Shown piece by piece: positions 8,213 through 17,242 of a stretch of DNA of 64,000 bases; within the stretch, counting starts at the first letter, position 1; the number at the start of each line of letters is the position of its first letter. The position numbers were made by a program, and so were the translations under genes. This DNA comes from Micromonospora carbonacea (lineage in GTDB: Bacteria > Actinomycetota > Actinomycetes > Mycobacteriales > Micromonosporaceae). The notes under the pieces were generated by a model that saw only the letters and a program-made list of their open reading frames with translations, ran no database searches and had not been told where the DNA came from. The stretch is taken from positions 3,578,501 through 3,642,500 of the forward strand of contig NZ_JACHMZ010000001.1 of the NCBI RefSeq assembly GCF_014205165.1, read 5' to 3'.

Positions 8213-9360
8213 CGGTCCAGCTCCGGGATCTCGATGCGGCGGTGCTCGCGGGCGGAGCGCAGGCCCAGCTCGGCGAGCTGCACGCCGCGCGCGCCGGCCA
8301 TGAAGTCCCACGGGAACGGCTCGCCGGCCACCACGTGCCGCAGGAACGCCTCCCACTGCACCTTGAAGCCGTTGTCGAACTCGTCGTTGTCCGGCACCTC
8401 GCTCCACTGTGACCGGAAGCTCTCGCCGGAGGGCAGGTCCGGGTTCCACACCGGCTTCGGGGTGACCGAGCGGTGCTGCACGCGGCAGTTGCGCAGCCCG
8501 GCGACGGCGCTGCCCTCGGTGCCGTCGACCTGGAACTCGACCAGCTCGTCGCGGTGCACCCGGACGGCCCACGAGGAGTTGAGCTGGGCGATGATCCCGC
8601 CTTCGAGCTCGAAGATGCCGTACGCGGCGTCGTCGGCGGTGGCCGGGTAGGCGCGCCCGGCCTCGTCGACGCGGCGCGGGATGTGGGTGGCGTTGACGCA
8701 GGTGACCGCGCGCACCGGGGCGAACAGCTCCGCCAGCACGTAGTGCCAGTGCGGGAACATGTCCATCACGATGCCGCCGCCGTCCTCGGCGCGGTAGTTC
8801 CAGGACGGGCGCTGGGCGGGCTGCCAGTCGCCCTCGAAGACCCAGTAGCCGAACTCGCCGCGCACGGACAGGATGCGGCCGAAGAACCCGCCGTCGACGA
8901 GGCGCTTGAGCTTGCGCAGCCCGGGCAGGAACAGCTTGTCCTGCACCACGCCGGTGCGGATGCCGGCGGCGTCGGCGGCGCGGGCCAGCTCGACGGCGGC
9001 GGCGCTGTCCTCGGCGAGGGGCTTCTCGGTGTAGATGTGCTTGCCGGCGTCGATGGCCTGGCGGACGGCCTTCTCCCGCTGCTGGGTGAGCTGGGCGTCG
9101 AAGTAGACGTCGACGTCGTCGCGGGCGAGGGCGGCGGTGAGGTCGGTCGTCCAGTCGGTGAGCCCGTGCCGCTCGGCGATGTCGCGCAGCCGGCTCTCGT
9201 TGCGCCCCACCAGGATCAGCTCGGGCCAGATGCGGGTGCCGTCGGCCAGCGGCACCCCGCCCTGCTCCCGGATGGCCAACAGCGAACGGACGAGGTGCTG
9301 GCGGTAGCCCATCCGGCCGGTGACGCCATTGACGATGATCCCTATCGGCCTACGGCTCAT
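8209..9360 (-). CDS. Gfo/Idh/MocA-family oxidoreductase
   Basis: A 383-residue NAD(P)-dependent dehydrogenase. The N-terminal Rossmann segment is IGIIVNGVTGRMGYRQHLVR, followed by the family signature IYTEKPLAEDSAAA with the catalytic lysine in EKP, and the C-terminal alpha/beta domain with GIVMDMFPHWHYVLAELF. The ATG at 9360 follows GGGAAGAG. It is the first gene of the 9360-to-6066 operon, divergent from a LacI regulator with LacI-type operators between them. It probably oxidises a hydroxyl of a sugar or cyclitol; the substrate is not deducible. Confidence 0.82.
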   Translation of the reverse strand: MSRRPIGIIVNGVTGRMGYRQHLVRSLLAIREQGGVPLADGTRIWPELILVGRNESRLRDIAERHGLTDWTTDLTAALARDDVDVYFDAQLTQQREKAVRQAIDAGKHIYTEKPLAEDSAAAVELARAADAAGIRTGVVQDKLFLPGLRKLKRLVDGGFFGRILSVRGEFGYWVFEGDWQPAQRPSWNYRAEDGGGIVMDMFPHWHYVLAELFAPVRAVTCVNATHIPRRVDEAGRAYPATADDAAYGIFELEGGIIAQLNSSWAVRVHRDELVEFQVDGTEGSAVAGLRNCRVQHRSVTPKPVWNPDLPSGESFRSQWSEVPDNDEFDNGFKVQWEAFLRHVVAGEPFPWDFMAGARGVQLAELGLRSAREHRRIEIPELDR

Positions 9361-9422
9361 GATTCTCTTCCCTCTCTTCGGGCGGCCGGCACCCGCCCGA
9401 CGGGCACACGCGGCCAATCCGC

Positions 9423-9481
9423 CAGGCAAGCGCTTTCCTGGGAGCGTAGGGGCCGCCGCCCCGCAGGGCAAGGGCTTTCGG
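9423..9481. promoter_or_regulatory. Two LacI-type operators in a divergent promoter region
   Basis: CAGGCAAGCGCTTTCCTG at 9423-9440 is a near-perfect 18-bp palindrome with the central CG typical of LacI-family sites. A second, weaker copy, CAGGGCAAGGGCTTTCGG, lies at 9464-9481. Both fall between the operon starting at 9360 (minus) and the lacI-family gene at 9552 (plus), so the regulator probably represses both. Confidence 0.7.
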
Positions 9482-9551
9482 ATGCGACTGCGGTAACCTG
9501 TCCGCGACCGCGCGGGGTCCGGCCGCGCGGGCGGACCACGAGGGGCGGCGG

Positions 9552-10568
9552 ATGGCGACGCTGGCCGATGTGGCGCGGCGGGCGGGCGTCTCCCCCGCCA
9601 CGGCGTCACGGGTGATCAACGGCAGCAGCAAACCGGTCGCCGACGAGCTGCGCGAACGCGTGCTGCGCGCCGTCGCCGACCTGCGGTACGTGCCGAACGC
9701 GCACGCCCAGTTGCTGGCCCGGCCGCAACGCAGCGTGGTCGGCGTCGTCGTCCACGACGTCTCCGACCCCTACTTCGCCGAGGTGACCCGGGGACTGCAA
9801 CGGGTCGCCACCGAACGGGGCCGGCTGCTGATCATCTGCAACAGCTACCGCGACCCCGTCCGCGAGCTGGACTACGTGGAGCTGCTGCGCGGCCAGCAGG
9901 TCGCCGCGATCGTGCTGGCCGGGTCCGGCTACCACGACGCCGCGTTCACCACGACGCTCAACGAAAAGCTCGCCGCGTACGAGGCGACGGGCGGGCGGGT
10001 CGCGGTGATCGGCCGGCACGACCACTTCGGCGACGCGGTGATGCCGGCCAACACGACCGGCGGCGAGCTGATCGGCCGGGAGCTGCTGCGCCTCGGGCAC
10101 CGGCGGGTCGGTGTCGTCGCCGGGCCCCGGGTGCTCACCACCATCACCGACCGGCTGACCGGGCTACGACGGACCCTCGCCGAGCAGGGCGTCGAGCTGC
10201 CCGACGACCGCATCCGGTACGCCGACTTCGACCGCGACGGCGGGGCCCGGGCCGCGGCCGAGCTGCTGGACGCCAGCCCCGCGCCCACCGCGATCGTGGC
10301 GTTGAACGACTCGATGGCCGTCGGCGCGCTCGCCCTGCTGCGGGAGCGCGGCGTGCGGGTGCCCGAGGACGTCTCCGTCCTCGGCTTCGACGACATGCCG
10401 ATCGCCGCCGACGTCACCCCCGCGCTGACCACGGTGCGGCTCCCCCTGGTCGAGATGGGGGTGCGGGCGATGACCCTCGCCCTCGACCCGGCCAGCGGCA
10501 GCCCCCGCGTCGAGACGCTGCCGGCGGAGCTGGTGCGCCGGGGCAGCACCGGCCCGGCCCCCGCCTGA
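9552..10568 (+). CDS. LacI-family transcriptional regulator
   Basis: A 338-residue regulator. The N-terminal helix-turn-helix and hinge read MATLADVARRAGVSPATASR with VINGSSKPVADELRERV, followed by the periplasmic-binding-like effector domain (VGVVVHDVSDPYFAEVTRGL; SVLGFDDMPIAADVTPALTT). Start ATG at 9552 is behind a GAGGGG. It is divergent from the oxidoreductase/DUF993/isomerase operon and separated from it by two palindromic operators, so it is the likely local repressor, released by a sugar-type inducer. Confidence 0.93.
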   Translation: MATLADVARRAGVSPATASRVINGSSKPVADELRERVLRAVADLRYVPNAHAQLLARPQRSVVGVVVHDVSDPYFAEVTRGLQRVATERGRLLIICNSYRDPVRELDYVELLRGQQVAAIVLAGSGYHDAAFTTTLNEKLAAYEATGGRVAVIGRHDHFGDAVMPANTTGGELIGRELLRLGHRRVGVVAGPRVLTTITDRLTGLRRTLAEQGVELPDDRIRYADFDRDGGARAAAELLDASPAPTAIVALNDSMAVGALALLRERGVRVPEDVSVLGFDDMPIAADVTPALTTVRLPLVEMGVRAMTLALDPASGSPRVETLPAELVRRGSTGPAPA

Positions 10569-10620
10569 CCCGGCCCCGGCGCGGCCGGCGGGCCGGGCGG
10601 GGCTCGGGCCCGGCCGCCAG

Positions 10621-10670
10621 GTCGGCGACATCGCGCGATCAACTCGCCGGGATACCGCCATGTCGCCGAC
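10621..10670. repeat. Inverted repeat between convergent genes, possible terminator
   Basis: GTCGGCGACAT at 10621-10631 pairs exactly with ATGTCGCCGAC at 10660-10670, with a 28-base loop. It lies between the convergent LacI gene (stop 10568) and KDPG aldolase gene (stop 10762). It could be a bidirectional terminator or a dispersed palindromic element; no T-tract follows. Confidence 0.5.
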
Positions 10671-10761
10671 ATAGAGTCGATCACCCCGCCCCGCCCCGCA
10701 CGCACCCCGCCCCGCACGCCCCGCCCCGCACACCCCCGGGCGGTCAGGCCGTGCCGGGCGG

Positions 10762-11376
10762 TCAGGCCATCCGGTCGCCCCGGGCCAGCTCCGCGAGGCG
10801 GTCGATCTGGGCGGGATCGGACAGGGCCGACCCGACCGCCACCACCTTGACGCCGGCCGCCAGGAAGTCGGCCGCGTTGCCGGCGTCGATGCCGCCGGTG
10901 GCGACGAAGCGCAGCTCGGGCAGCGGCCCGGCGACGGCCTTGAACCACTGCGGCCCGAGGCTCACCGCCGGGAACGCCTTGAGCCAGGTCAGCCCGTGGT
11001 CGCGGGCGCGCTGCGCCTCGGTCGGGGTGGCCACGCCGGGCAGGTGCGGAATCCCGTAGGTCAGGGCCACGTCGGCCACCGCGAGGTCGAGCCCGGGGGC
11101 GACGGTGAACGCCGCGCCGGCCGACGCGGACTGCCGGACCTGCGCCGGGGTGAAGACGGTGCCCGCCCCGACGATCCGGTCCCGTTCCCGCCCCGCCTCC
11201 ACGGCCGCGCGCAGCGCGGTCACCGCCTCGGGGGTGCGTACCGGCACCTCCACGACGTCGATGCCGAGGTCCCAGGCCCGGTTGGCGAGCCGGACCGTCT
11301 CCTGCGGCGGCAGGTCACGCAGGATCACCATGACCCGCGCCCCGGCGAAGATCGGTGTGAAGTCGTGCGCCGTCAC
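10762..11376 (-). CDS. eda: 2-dehydro-3-deoxy-6-phosphogluconate (KDPG) aldolase
   Basis: A 204-residue class I aldolase cleaving KDPG to pyruvate and glyceraldehyde-3-phosphate. Key positions match the E. coli enzyme: Glu43 in DVVEVPVRTP (general base position) and Schiff-base Lys133 in LTWLKAFPA, with GAGTVFTPAQV and HLPGVATPTEA between them. The GTG start overlaps the stop of the upstream kinase gene (GTGA). It is the last gene of the long minus operon that starts with the LacI gene at 18367 and completes the uronate-to-triose pathway encoded here. Confidence 0.9.
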   Translation of the reverse strand: MTAHDFTPIFAGARVMVILRDLPPQETVRLANRAWDLGIDVVEVPVRTPEAVTALRAAVEAGRERDRIVGAGTVFTPAQVRQSASAGAAFTVAPGLDLAVADVALTYGIPHLPGVATPTEAQRARDHGLTWLKAFPAVSLGPQWFKAVAGPLPELRFVATGGIDAGNAADFLAAGVKVVAVGSALSDPAQIDRLAELARGDRMA

Positions 11377-12482
11377 CGGCTGCCCCTTCCGTCTCCGGGG
11401 CCGGCCGCGCCGGTCCCCACGTGTGCGCTCCCGTCATCGGCGGCGGCCGTCCCGCCACCGCCGACCGGTCCATCAGCCGATCCGCCGGTCAGGCCGTGGA
11501 GCAGGCCGGCCGCGACCGGGTCGAGCGCCGCCCACCGGTCGGCGGGCAGGGCCACGACCCCGTCGAGGTCCCGCCGCCGCGGCGGGGGCGCGCAGTCCCC
11601 GGGCACCGCGAGGGCCCGGACCGCGACGACGTGGCCGCAGCGCAGCGCGGCCGCCTGGTCCAGCCCGCGCAGCACCGCGGAGAGGTAGCCTGCGGCGAAC
11701 GCGTCGCCCGCGCCGACCGGCTCGACCACCGGCGCGCGCAGCGCCGGCACGAACACCGCCGGTCCGGTGCGCGGCAGCGCCGTCGCGCCGACGGCCCCGT
11801 CCTTCACGACGACCGTCGCGGGGCGGGGCAGCAGCCGGCGTACCGCCTGTGGGTCGGCGGCGCCCCACAGCCGCTCGGCCTCGTCGAGCCCGACGAGGAC
11901 GATGTCGGCCCGGTCGGCGAGGTCGCGCAGCACGTCGGCGGCCCGGTCGGCGGACCAGAGCCGGGGCCGGTGGTTGACGTCGAAGCTGACCAGCGCGTCG
12001 CCCAGCGGCCGGTCGTCGACCGCGTGCGCCACGAGGGCGCGGCAGGACTCCGACAGCACCGGCGTGATGCCGGACAGGTGCAGCAGCCGCGCGCCGGCCA
12101 GGCGCGGGTCGTCCAGCGCGCCGGGGCCGAGCCGGGACGCCGCCGAGCCGGCCCGGTAGTAGTGCACGCCGGTGGCCTCCGGCCGGGGGTCCTTGAAGTA
12201 GACGCCGGTCGGCGCGTGCGGGTCGAGCGCCACCGAGTCGACGTCGACGCCCCCGCCCGCGACCTCGTGCAGCACCATCCGCCCGAACGGGTCGTCGCCG
12301 ACCCGGCTGACCCAGGCCACCCGGTGACCGAGGCCGGCCAGGCCGATCGCCAGGTTGGACTCGGCGCCGCCGACGCCGAGCCGGAGCCGGTCGGCGCGGT
12401 CCAGGGGCGCGGCGTCCGCCGGCGACATGACCACCATGGTCTCGCCGACGGCGACCACCTCGGGGCCGGGCGCGCCGGTCAC
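11373..12482 (-). CDS. kdgK: PfkB-family sugar kinase, probably 2-dehydro-3-deoxygluconate kinase
   Basis: A 369-residue ribokinase-family kinase. The N-terminal substrate region is VVAVGETMVVMSPADAAPL with GVGGAESNLAIGLAGLGHRV; the C-terminal anion-hole motif is VGAGDAFAAGYLSAVLRGL with the catalytic Asp in GAGDAF. Its position directly upstream of KDPG aldolase argues for KDG phosphorylation. The GTG start overlaps the preceding gene. The last 35 residues are a Gly/Ala-rich tail (GGSADGPVGGGGTAAADDGS) not normal for the family. Confidence 0.83.
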   Translation of the reverse strand: MTGAPGPEVVAVGETMVVMSPADAAPLDRADRLRLGVGGAESNLAIGLAGLGHRVAWVSRVGDDPFGRMVLHEVAGGGVDVDSVALDPHAPTGVYFKDPRPEATGVHYYRAGSAASRLGPGALDDPRLAGARLLHLSGITPVLSESCRALVAHAVDDRPLGDALVSFDVNHRPRLWSADRAADVLRDLADRADIVLVGLDEAERLWGAADPQAVRRLLPRPATVVVKDGAVGATALPRTGPAVFVPALRAPVVEPVGAGDAFAAGYLSAVLRGLDQAAALRCGHVVAVRALAVPGDCAPPPRRRDLDGVVALPADRWAALDPVAAGLLHGLTGGSADGPVGGGGTAAADDGSAHVGTGAAGPGDGRGSR

Positions 12483-13384
12483 GCGCGTTCCGTCGGGGTG
12501 GCGGCGAGGGCGGCGGCCGTGTCGCGGTCGAGGGCCCCGTCGGCCACGACGACGCCGTGCCGGCCGTGCCGGCTGCCGCCGGCGGGCACCACGGCCGGGG
12601 TCTCGAAGGCGAACGCCACGCAGACCCCCGGGTACATCGCCGTCCGGACGAACCACCGGTCGCCGGGCCCCAGGCCCGTGAAGACCAGGGTGTACGCGCC
12701 GCCGCCCGGCCCGGTGCCGGTCAGCGCGACCCACGGCTCGGCGCTGCCGTTGACGTGTTCCTCCCCGTCGGCGGAGGCGGTGAAGGCGTGCGGCGGCTCG
12801 GCGGCGACCGCCCGCCAGAAGAACCCGCCGTACCCGGCGCCGCCGGGGCGGCCGTTGGTGGCGGGGCTGCCGAGGGGGACGTCCCGGTCGGCGGGGGCGG
12901 TCAGGGCGTAGCGCAGGTCCAGCCGCCAGGCGTCGGGGCGGCCGGGCACCGGCGCGGCGGCCAGGCGGCGGCGCTCGGTGAGCAGCACCGCGCCGGCCGG
13001 GTCGCGCCACTGGAGCCGGTGGGCCAGCGCGTCGTCGGCGCGTTCGTCCCATCCGGTGTGGACGATCCGGCCGTGGTCGTCGCGCCAGGTGTAACCGGCG
13101 TCGCGCACGTAGGTGCGCCCGCCCCAGAGGTTGGTGCCGGCGACGTCCTGCACGGCCAGGGACGCGCCGAGGTGCCAGACGTGGTCGGCGGGCAGCTCGT
13201 CGGTGACCACCGTCCCGCCCAGCGTCCGCACCGGGTGCAGGTAGGGGCGGGGGCCGTGCGTGGGGTCGAGGTCGGGGGCGAGCACGTAGCGGGCCACCTC
13301 GACGCCGCCGACGCGCAGCCGGGGGTCGTCGGGGCTGCCGGGGCCGGCGTCGTCGGCGCGGGGGCGGGGGCGTTGGTCGGTCAC
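12479..13384 (-). CDS. PmoA-family (DUF6807) protein
   Basis: A 301-residue soluble protein recognised as the PmoA-like/DUF6807 family often found in actinobacterial sugar-catabolic clusters. Typical stretches are ARYVLAPDLDPTHGPRPYLH, DHVWHLGASLAVQDVAGTNL and GFFWRAVAAEPPHAFTASAD. Despite the family name it has no relation in function to methane monooxygenase. GTG start at 13384 overlaps the upstream stop; its stop overlaps the kinase start. The role is unknown; the context suggests handling a sugar or oligosaccharide brought in by the ABC importer encoded upstream. Confidence 0.7.
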   Translation of the reverse strand: MTDQRPRPRADDAGPGSPDDPRLRVGGVEVARYVLAPDLDPTHGPRPYLHPVRTLGGTVVTDELPADHVWHLGASLAVQDVAGTNLWGGRTYVRDAGYTWRDDHGRIVHTGWDERADDALAHRLQWRDPAGAVLLTERRRLAAAPVPGRPDAWRLDLRYALTAPADRDVPLGSPATNGRPGGAGYGGFFWRAVAAEPPHAFTASADGEEHVNGSAEPWVALTGTGPGGGAYTLVFTGLGPGDRWFVRTAMYPGVCVAFAFETPAVVPAGGSRHGRHGVVVADGALDRDTAAALAATPTERA

Positions 13385-13998
13385 GAGGGCTCCACGGCGA
13401 CGGCGGGGCGGCGGGCGACCGCGTGCAGGGCCGCCAGAGCGTATCCGGCGAGGATCGGCAGCGCGACCGGGATGACCAGCGCGGTCAGGACGCCGGCCAC
13501 GCAGCACACGCCGCCGGCCGCCGCCCAGCCGCCCGGGCGGGCCAGGCAGGAGCGGGCGGCGGACCGGGCCGCGGCCCGCCAGCCCCGTCCGCCGGCCCGC
13601 CCGACCTCGACGACGACGAGGCCGGCGTAGCCGGCCAGGGCCGCGGTGACGACGCCGGTGACCAGCAGGGCGGGTGCCCCGCCGGGGACCCGGCCGGTGG
13701 CCAGCGCGGCCAGGTCCGCCCCGAGCAGGGCCGCGCCGGCCAGCGCGGCGAGGGTGACCGGCACGCCGGCCGGCAGCCCCCGCACGTACCGGCGCAGCGT
13801 GGTCCGCGCGTCGGGCCAGCCGCCGTCGGTGACCCGGTCGTGCACGGCGGCGCTGGCGGCGGCGAGCGCGGCGCCGGCGGTGACCACCGGCAGCGCGCCC
13901 ACCACCAGCGCGAACCCGACCAGGGCCAGGTCGGCGGCGTCGCGGAGCACGTCCCGCCAGTCCCGGCGGGCCGGCGCGTCCTGCGGCACGGCGCTCAT
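13381..13998 (-). CDS. DUF624/YesL-like membrane protein
   Basis: A 205-residue protein with about five hydrophobic helices (for example LALVGFALVVGALPVVTAGA and GVCCVAGVLTALVIPVALPI). Size, topology and position directly after sugar ABC permease genes resemble the DUF624 (YesL) proteins of pectin and other carbohydrate loci. The ATG at 13998 overlaps the permease stop (ATGA), and its own stop overlaps the PmoA-like gene. Function is unknown; it may assist the transporter. The family call rests on pattern and context and is moderate. Confidence 0.6.
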   Translation of the reverse strand: MSAVPQDAPARRDWRDVLRDAADLALVGFALVVGALPVVTAGAALAAASAAVHDRVTDGGWPDARTTLRRYVRGLPAGVPVTLAALAGAALLGADLAALATGRVPGGAPALLVTGVVTAALAGYAGLVVVEVGRAGGRGWRAAARSAARSCLARPGGWAAAGGVCCVAGVLTALVIPVALPILAGYALAALHAVARRPAVAVEPS

Positions 13999-14882
13999 CC
14001 CTTGAGGCCGCTGGTGTTGATGCCCTCGACGAGCATCCGCTGGAAGGCCAGGAAGAACAGGAACACCGGCAGCAGGGACAGCACCGACATGGCGAACATC
14101 GGGCCGACCGCGCTCTGGCTGGTCGAGTCGATGAACAGGGTCAGCGCCACCGGCACCGTGTAGTCCTCCAGGCTGGACAGGAAGACCAGCTGCCGGAAGA
14201 AGTCGTTCCACGTCCAGATGAACGAGAAGATCGCGGTGGTGACCAGCGCGGGGCGGCTCAGCGGCAGGATGACGTGCCGGAAGATGCCGAACGCGCTGGC
14301 CCCGTCGATCTTCGCGGCCTCGTCCAGCTCGCGCGGGATGCCCCGCATGAACTGCACCATCAGGAAGACGAAGAACGCCTCGGTCGCCAGGAACTGCGGG
14401 ATCAGCAGCGGCAGGTACGGCCACTCGCCGCCGACCAGCCCGAGGCTGCGGAACAGGATGTACTGCGGCACGATCAGCACGTGCCCCGGCAGGAGCAGGG
14501 TGCCGATCATGATCGCGAACCACATCCCGCGCAGCCGGAACCGTAGGCGGGCGAAGGCGTACGCGGCGAGCAGGCAGGAGACCGCGTTGCCGACGACGGT
14601 CAGCAGGCTGACCATCGCGCTGTTGAGGAAGAACCGGCCGAAGCTGAGGTCGAAGTTGGTCCACCCGTCGACGTAGTTGCCGGGGGTGAACTCCTTCGGC
14701 AGCAGGCCGATGTTGCTGACGATCTCCTGCTGGCTCTTGACCGAGGTGCCGATCATCCAGAACAGCGGGTAGAGCACGACCACCACGATCGCGATCAGGA
14801 CGAGCAGGCGGACGGCCTGCCCCCGTCCGGCGCGCGGGCGGCGCGGCCCGGTCACCGGCGGTTCCGCGGTAGCCGTCGTCAC
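13995..14882 (-). CDS. Carbohydrate ABC transporter permease, MalG type
   Basis: A 295-residue inner-membrane permease with six helices. The cytoplasmic EAA loop is ELDEAAKIDGASAFGIFRHV, followed by ILPLSRPALVTTAIFSFIWT. The C-terminus ends with AFQRMLVEGINTSGLKG, the typical G-L-K-G end of MalG-type subunits. The GTG start at 14882 overlaps the stop of the partner permease. It forms the membrane channel with the 14879-15856 product; the ATPase is not encoded here and is presumably a shared MsiK-type protein. Confidence 0.92.
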   Translation of the reverse strand: MTTATAEPPVTGPRRPRAGRGQAVRLLVLIAIVVVVLYPLFWMIGTSVKSQQEIVSNIGLLPKEFTPGNYVDGWTNFDLSFGRFFLNSAMVSLLTVVGNAVSCLLAAYAFARLRFRLRGMWFAIMIGTLLLPGHVLIVPQYILFRSLGLVGGEWPYLPLLIPQFLATEAFFVFLMVQFMRGIPRELDEAAKIDGASAFGIFRHVILPLSRPALVTTAIFSFIWTWNDFFRQLVFLSSLEDYTVPVALTLFIDSTSQSAVGPMFAMSVLSLLPVFLFFLAFQRMLVEGINTSGLKG

Positions 14883-15856
14883 CGGTCCTCCCCGTCGGAG
14901 TAGTGCACCCAGAAGCGTCCGGTGCTGAAGAAGACCGCCGTGATGACGCCGATGGCGATCAGGAAGACCCAGGCCATCGCCGAGGCGTAACCCATCTCCA
15001 GGTCGGTGAAGCCCTTGATGTAGAGGTTCAGCGTGTACATCAGCGTGGAGTCGACCGGGCCACCGGTGCCGTTGCTGAGCACGAAGGCAGCGGTGAAGCC
15101 CTGGAAGCCGTTGATGGTCTCCAGCACCAGGTTGAAGAAGATGACCGGGGAGAGCATCGGCAGGGTGACGGCGCGGAACTGCCGCCACCTGCCGGCCCCG
15201 TCCACGGACGCGGCCTCGTACAGCTCGGTCGGCACCTGCTTGAGCCCGGCCAGGAAGATCACCATGGGCGCGCCGAACTGCCAGATGGCGAGCACCATCA
15301 GCGTCTCCAGGGCCCAGTCCGGGTCGTTGACCCAGGGTTTGCCCTCGATGCCGAACAGGGCCAGCATCGAGTTGAACGCGCCGTCGCGGTTGAACATGTT
15401 GACCCAGACGATGGCCAGCGCGACGCTGCCGCCGAGCAGCGACGGCAGGTAGAACAGGCTGCGGAACAGCCCGACCCCGCGCCAGGCCCGGTTGAGCAGC
15501 AGCGCCACGCCGAGCGCGGCGGCCAGCTTCAGCGGCACCGCCACCAGGGCGAAGGTCAGGGTCACCCGCACCGCGTGCCAGTACGAGGGGTCGCTGGTGA
15601 ACATCCGCTCGTAGTTGGCGAGGCCCACCCACTCGACCTCGGAGAACGGGGTGAGGATGTCGTAGTTGGTGAAGCTGAGGTAGAGGGACAAGAGCATGGG
15701 AATCGCCGTGATGGCCATCAGTCCGACGAGCCAGGGCGAGAGGAAGACGTACCCCGCGAGACCTTCGCTTTGCCGGATCCGCCCGCCCGCGCCGTGGCGG
15801 GCGCGGGCGGATCCGGTGCCGCGTCGGGTCGGGTCGGGCACCGTGGTCAGGGCCAC
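14879..15856 (-). CDS. Carbohydrate ABC transporter permease, MalF type
   Basis: A 325-residue permease with six helices after a 30-residue basic cytoplasmic N-terminus. The first helix is GYVFLSPWLVGLMAITAIPM and the EAA loop is ELYEAASVDGAGRWRQFRAV. The GTG at 15856 follows AAAGGAG by 7 bases. It pairs with the MalG-type subunit and the lipoprotein encoded just upstream. Confidence 0.92.
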   Translation of the reverse strand: MALTTVPDPTRRGTGSARARHGAGGRIRQSEGLAGYVFLSPWLVGLMAITAIPMLLSLYLSFTNYDILTPFSEVEWVGLANYERMFTSDPSYWHAVRVTLTFALVAVPLKLAAALGVALLLNRAWRGVGLFRSLFYLPSLLGGSVALAIVWVNMFNRDGAFNSMLALFGIEGKPWVNDPDWALETLMVLAIWQFGAPMVIFLAGLKQVPTELYEAASVDGAGRWRQFRAVTLPMLSPVIFFNLVLETINGFQGFTAAFVLSNGTGGPVDSTLMYTLNLYIKGFTDLEMGYASAMAWVFLIAIGVITAVFFSTGRFWVHYSDGEDR

Positions 15857-15888
15857 GAGCCGGCTCCTTTCCGAGCGTGTGCGGCGGT

Positions 15889-17223
15889 TCAGGCGATGGC
15901 GGACTTGCAGGCGTCCATGAACAGGGCCGCCGCGGCGGCCGGGGCGAGCCGGCCGTACTGCGCCTCCTCGGCCGCCTTGATGAGCTCGGCGCGGACCTTG
16001 CTGTGGCCCTTGATCGGCACCTGCGGCGACTGGCCGAACTTCTGGGCCAGCTCGGTCTCGACCGCGATGGACTGCTTCATCGCGGGGTCGGTGGTGTCGT
16101 CGCTGACGACGCGGCGCAGGTCCAGGTTGGACGGCAGCCCCCGGTCGGTGCCGAGGATCTTGACGGCCTCCGGGTCGTTGGCGAGGAAGTTGAGCACGTC
16201 GACGGCGATGTCCTTGTGCTTGCTGCCCTTGAACACCGACCAGTACATCGCGGCGCGGGCCCACTGGGCGCTCGGGTCACCCGGGTAGGCGACCACGCCC
16301 AGCTCGTCCTTGGTGTTCTTCTTCAGCTCCGGCATCTGGTTGACCCAGACCCAGGAGGTGCCGGCCTTGCCGGTGACCACGAGCTGCTTGGTGATGTCGG
16401 TGGCGTTGCCCTCGTGGATCACGTCCGGGGTCGGGGTCGCGCCCCGGTCGCGGGCCCCCTTCCACAGCTCGAACCACTTCGTGACGTCCTCGACGGTGAA
16501 GCCGAGCTCCGTGCCCTTGTACATGTCCTTGCCCTGCTGGCGTAGCCACACCCAGAACGCCTTGTAGTCGGCGCTGGGGTCCATGGTGCCGGGGACCTTG
16601 GCCTTCTTCGCCACCTGCTCGGCCCAGGCGATGTGCTCCTCCCAGGTCATGCCGGTGGTCGGCTCCGGGAGGCCGTTCTTGGTGAGCAGGGTCTTGTTGT
16701 AGACGAGGCCCTGGGTGTTCTCGCCGGCGGCCAGGCCGGCGAGCTTGCCGTCGACCACGCCGTACTGCCACAGGCTCTTGGGGAACTTCGACACGTCGAG
16801 CTTGCCGGAGTCGGAGTAGCTGGTCAGGTCGAGGGTGGTGTTGCGGGCCGCGTACTCGGCGAGGTAGTTGTCGTCGATCTGGAAGATGTCCGGCGGGTTG
16901 CCGCCGGCGGTGAGGGTGGCCAGCTTGTCGAAGTAGCCCTGGTTGGCCTGCCAGGTCTTCTCGAACGTGACGTTCGGGTTCTTCTTGGTGTAGAGGGCGA
17001 GGGCGTCCTCGGTCAGCTTGGCCCGGGCTTCGCCGCCCCACCAGAAGATGGAGAGCTTGATCTTGCCGTCGTCGCCGGCGGAGTCGTCGCCGCAGGCGGC
17101 GGCGCCGAGGACCAGCGGCGCGGCCACGGCGAGGGCGACGAGCCCGCGCAGCAGCCTACGGCGGGGGGTACGGTGGGAACGCCCGGCGGGTGCGCCGGCG
17201 GTGGGGGGTGTGGCGGGGTGCAT
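15889..17223 (-). CDS. Sugar ABC transporter substrate-binding lipoprotein
   Basis: A 444-residue family-1 extracellular solute-binding protein. A twin-arginine-like basic start (RTPRRRLLRGLVALAVAAPL) leads to a lipobox LGAAACG with lipidation at the cysteine near residue 44. The mature part starts KLSIFWWGGEARAKLTEDAL. It captures a sugar or oligosaccharide at the cell surface for the two permeases downstream. The ATG at 17223 follows GAGGAG. It begins only 19 bases after the stop of the LacI gene, so regulator and importer are in one operon. Context suggests oligogalacturonides or a related uronate; not shown. Confidence 0.9.
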   Translation of the reverse strand: MHPATPPTAGAPAGRSHRTPRRRLLRGLVALAVAAPLVLGAAACGDDSAGDDGKIKLSIFWWGGEARAKLTEDALALYTKKNPNVTFEKTWQANQGYFDKLATLTAGGNPPDIFQIDDNYLAEYAARNTTLDLTSYSDSGKLDVSKFPKSLWQYGVVDGKLAGLAAGENTQGLVYNKTLLTKNGLPEPTTGMTWEEHIAWAEQVAKKAKVPGTMDPSADYKAFWVWLRQQGKDMYKGTELGFTVEDVTKWFELWKGARDRGATPTPDVIHEGNATDITKQLVVTGKAGTSWVWVNQMPELKKNTKDELGVVAYPGDPSAQWARAAMYWSVFKGSKHKDIAVDVLNFLANDPEAVKILGTDRGLPSNLDLRRVVSDDTTDPAMKQSIAVETELAQKFGQSPQVPIKGHSKVRAELIKAAEEAQYGRLAPAAAAALFMDACKSAIA

Positions 17224-17242
17224 GTGCGCTCACTCCTCGGCG

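Noticed and set aside
12479..13384. Particulate methane monooxygenase subunit suggested by the family name PmoA
   Set aside because: It is soluble, without membrane helices, and lies in a sugar-catabolic operon; the family name is historical.
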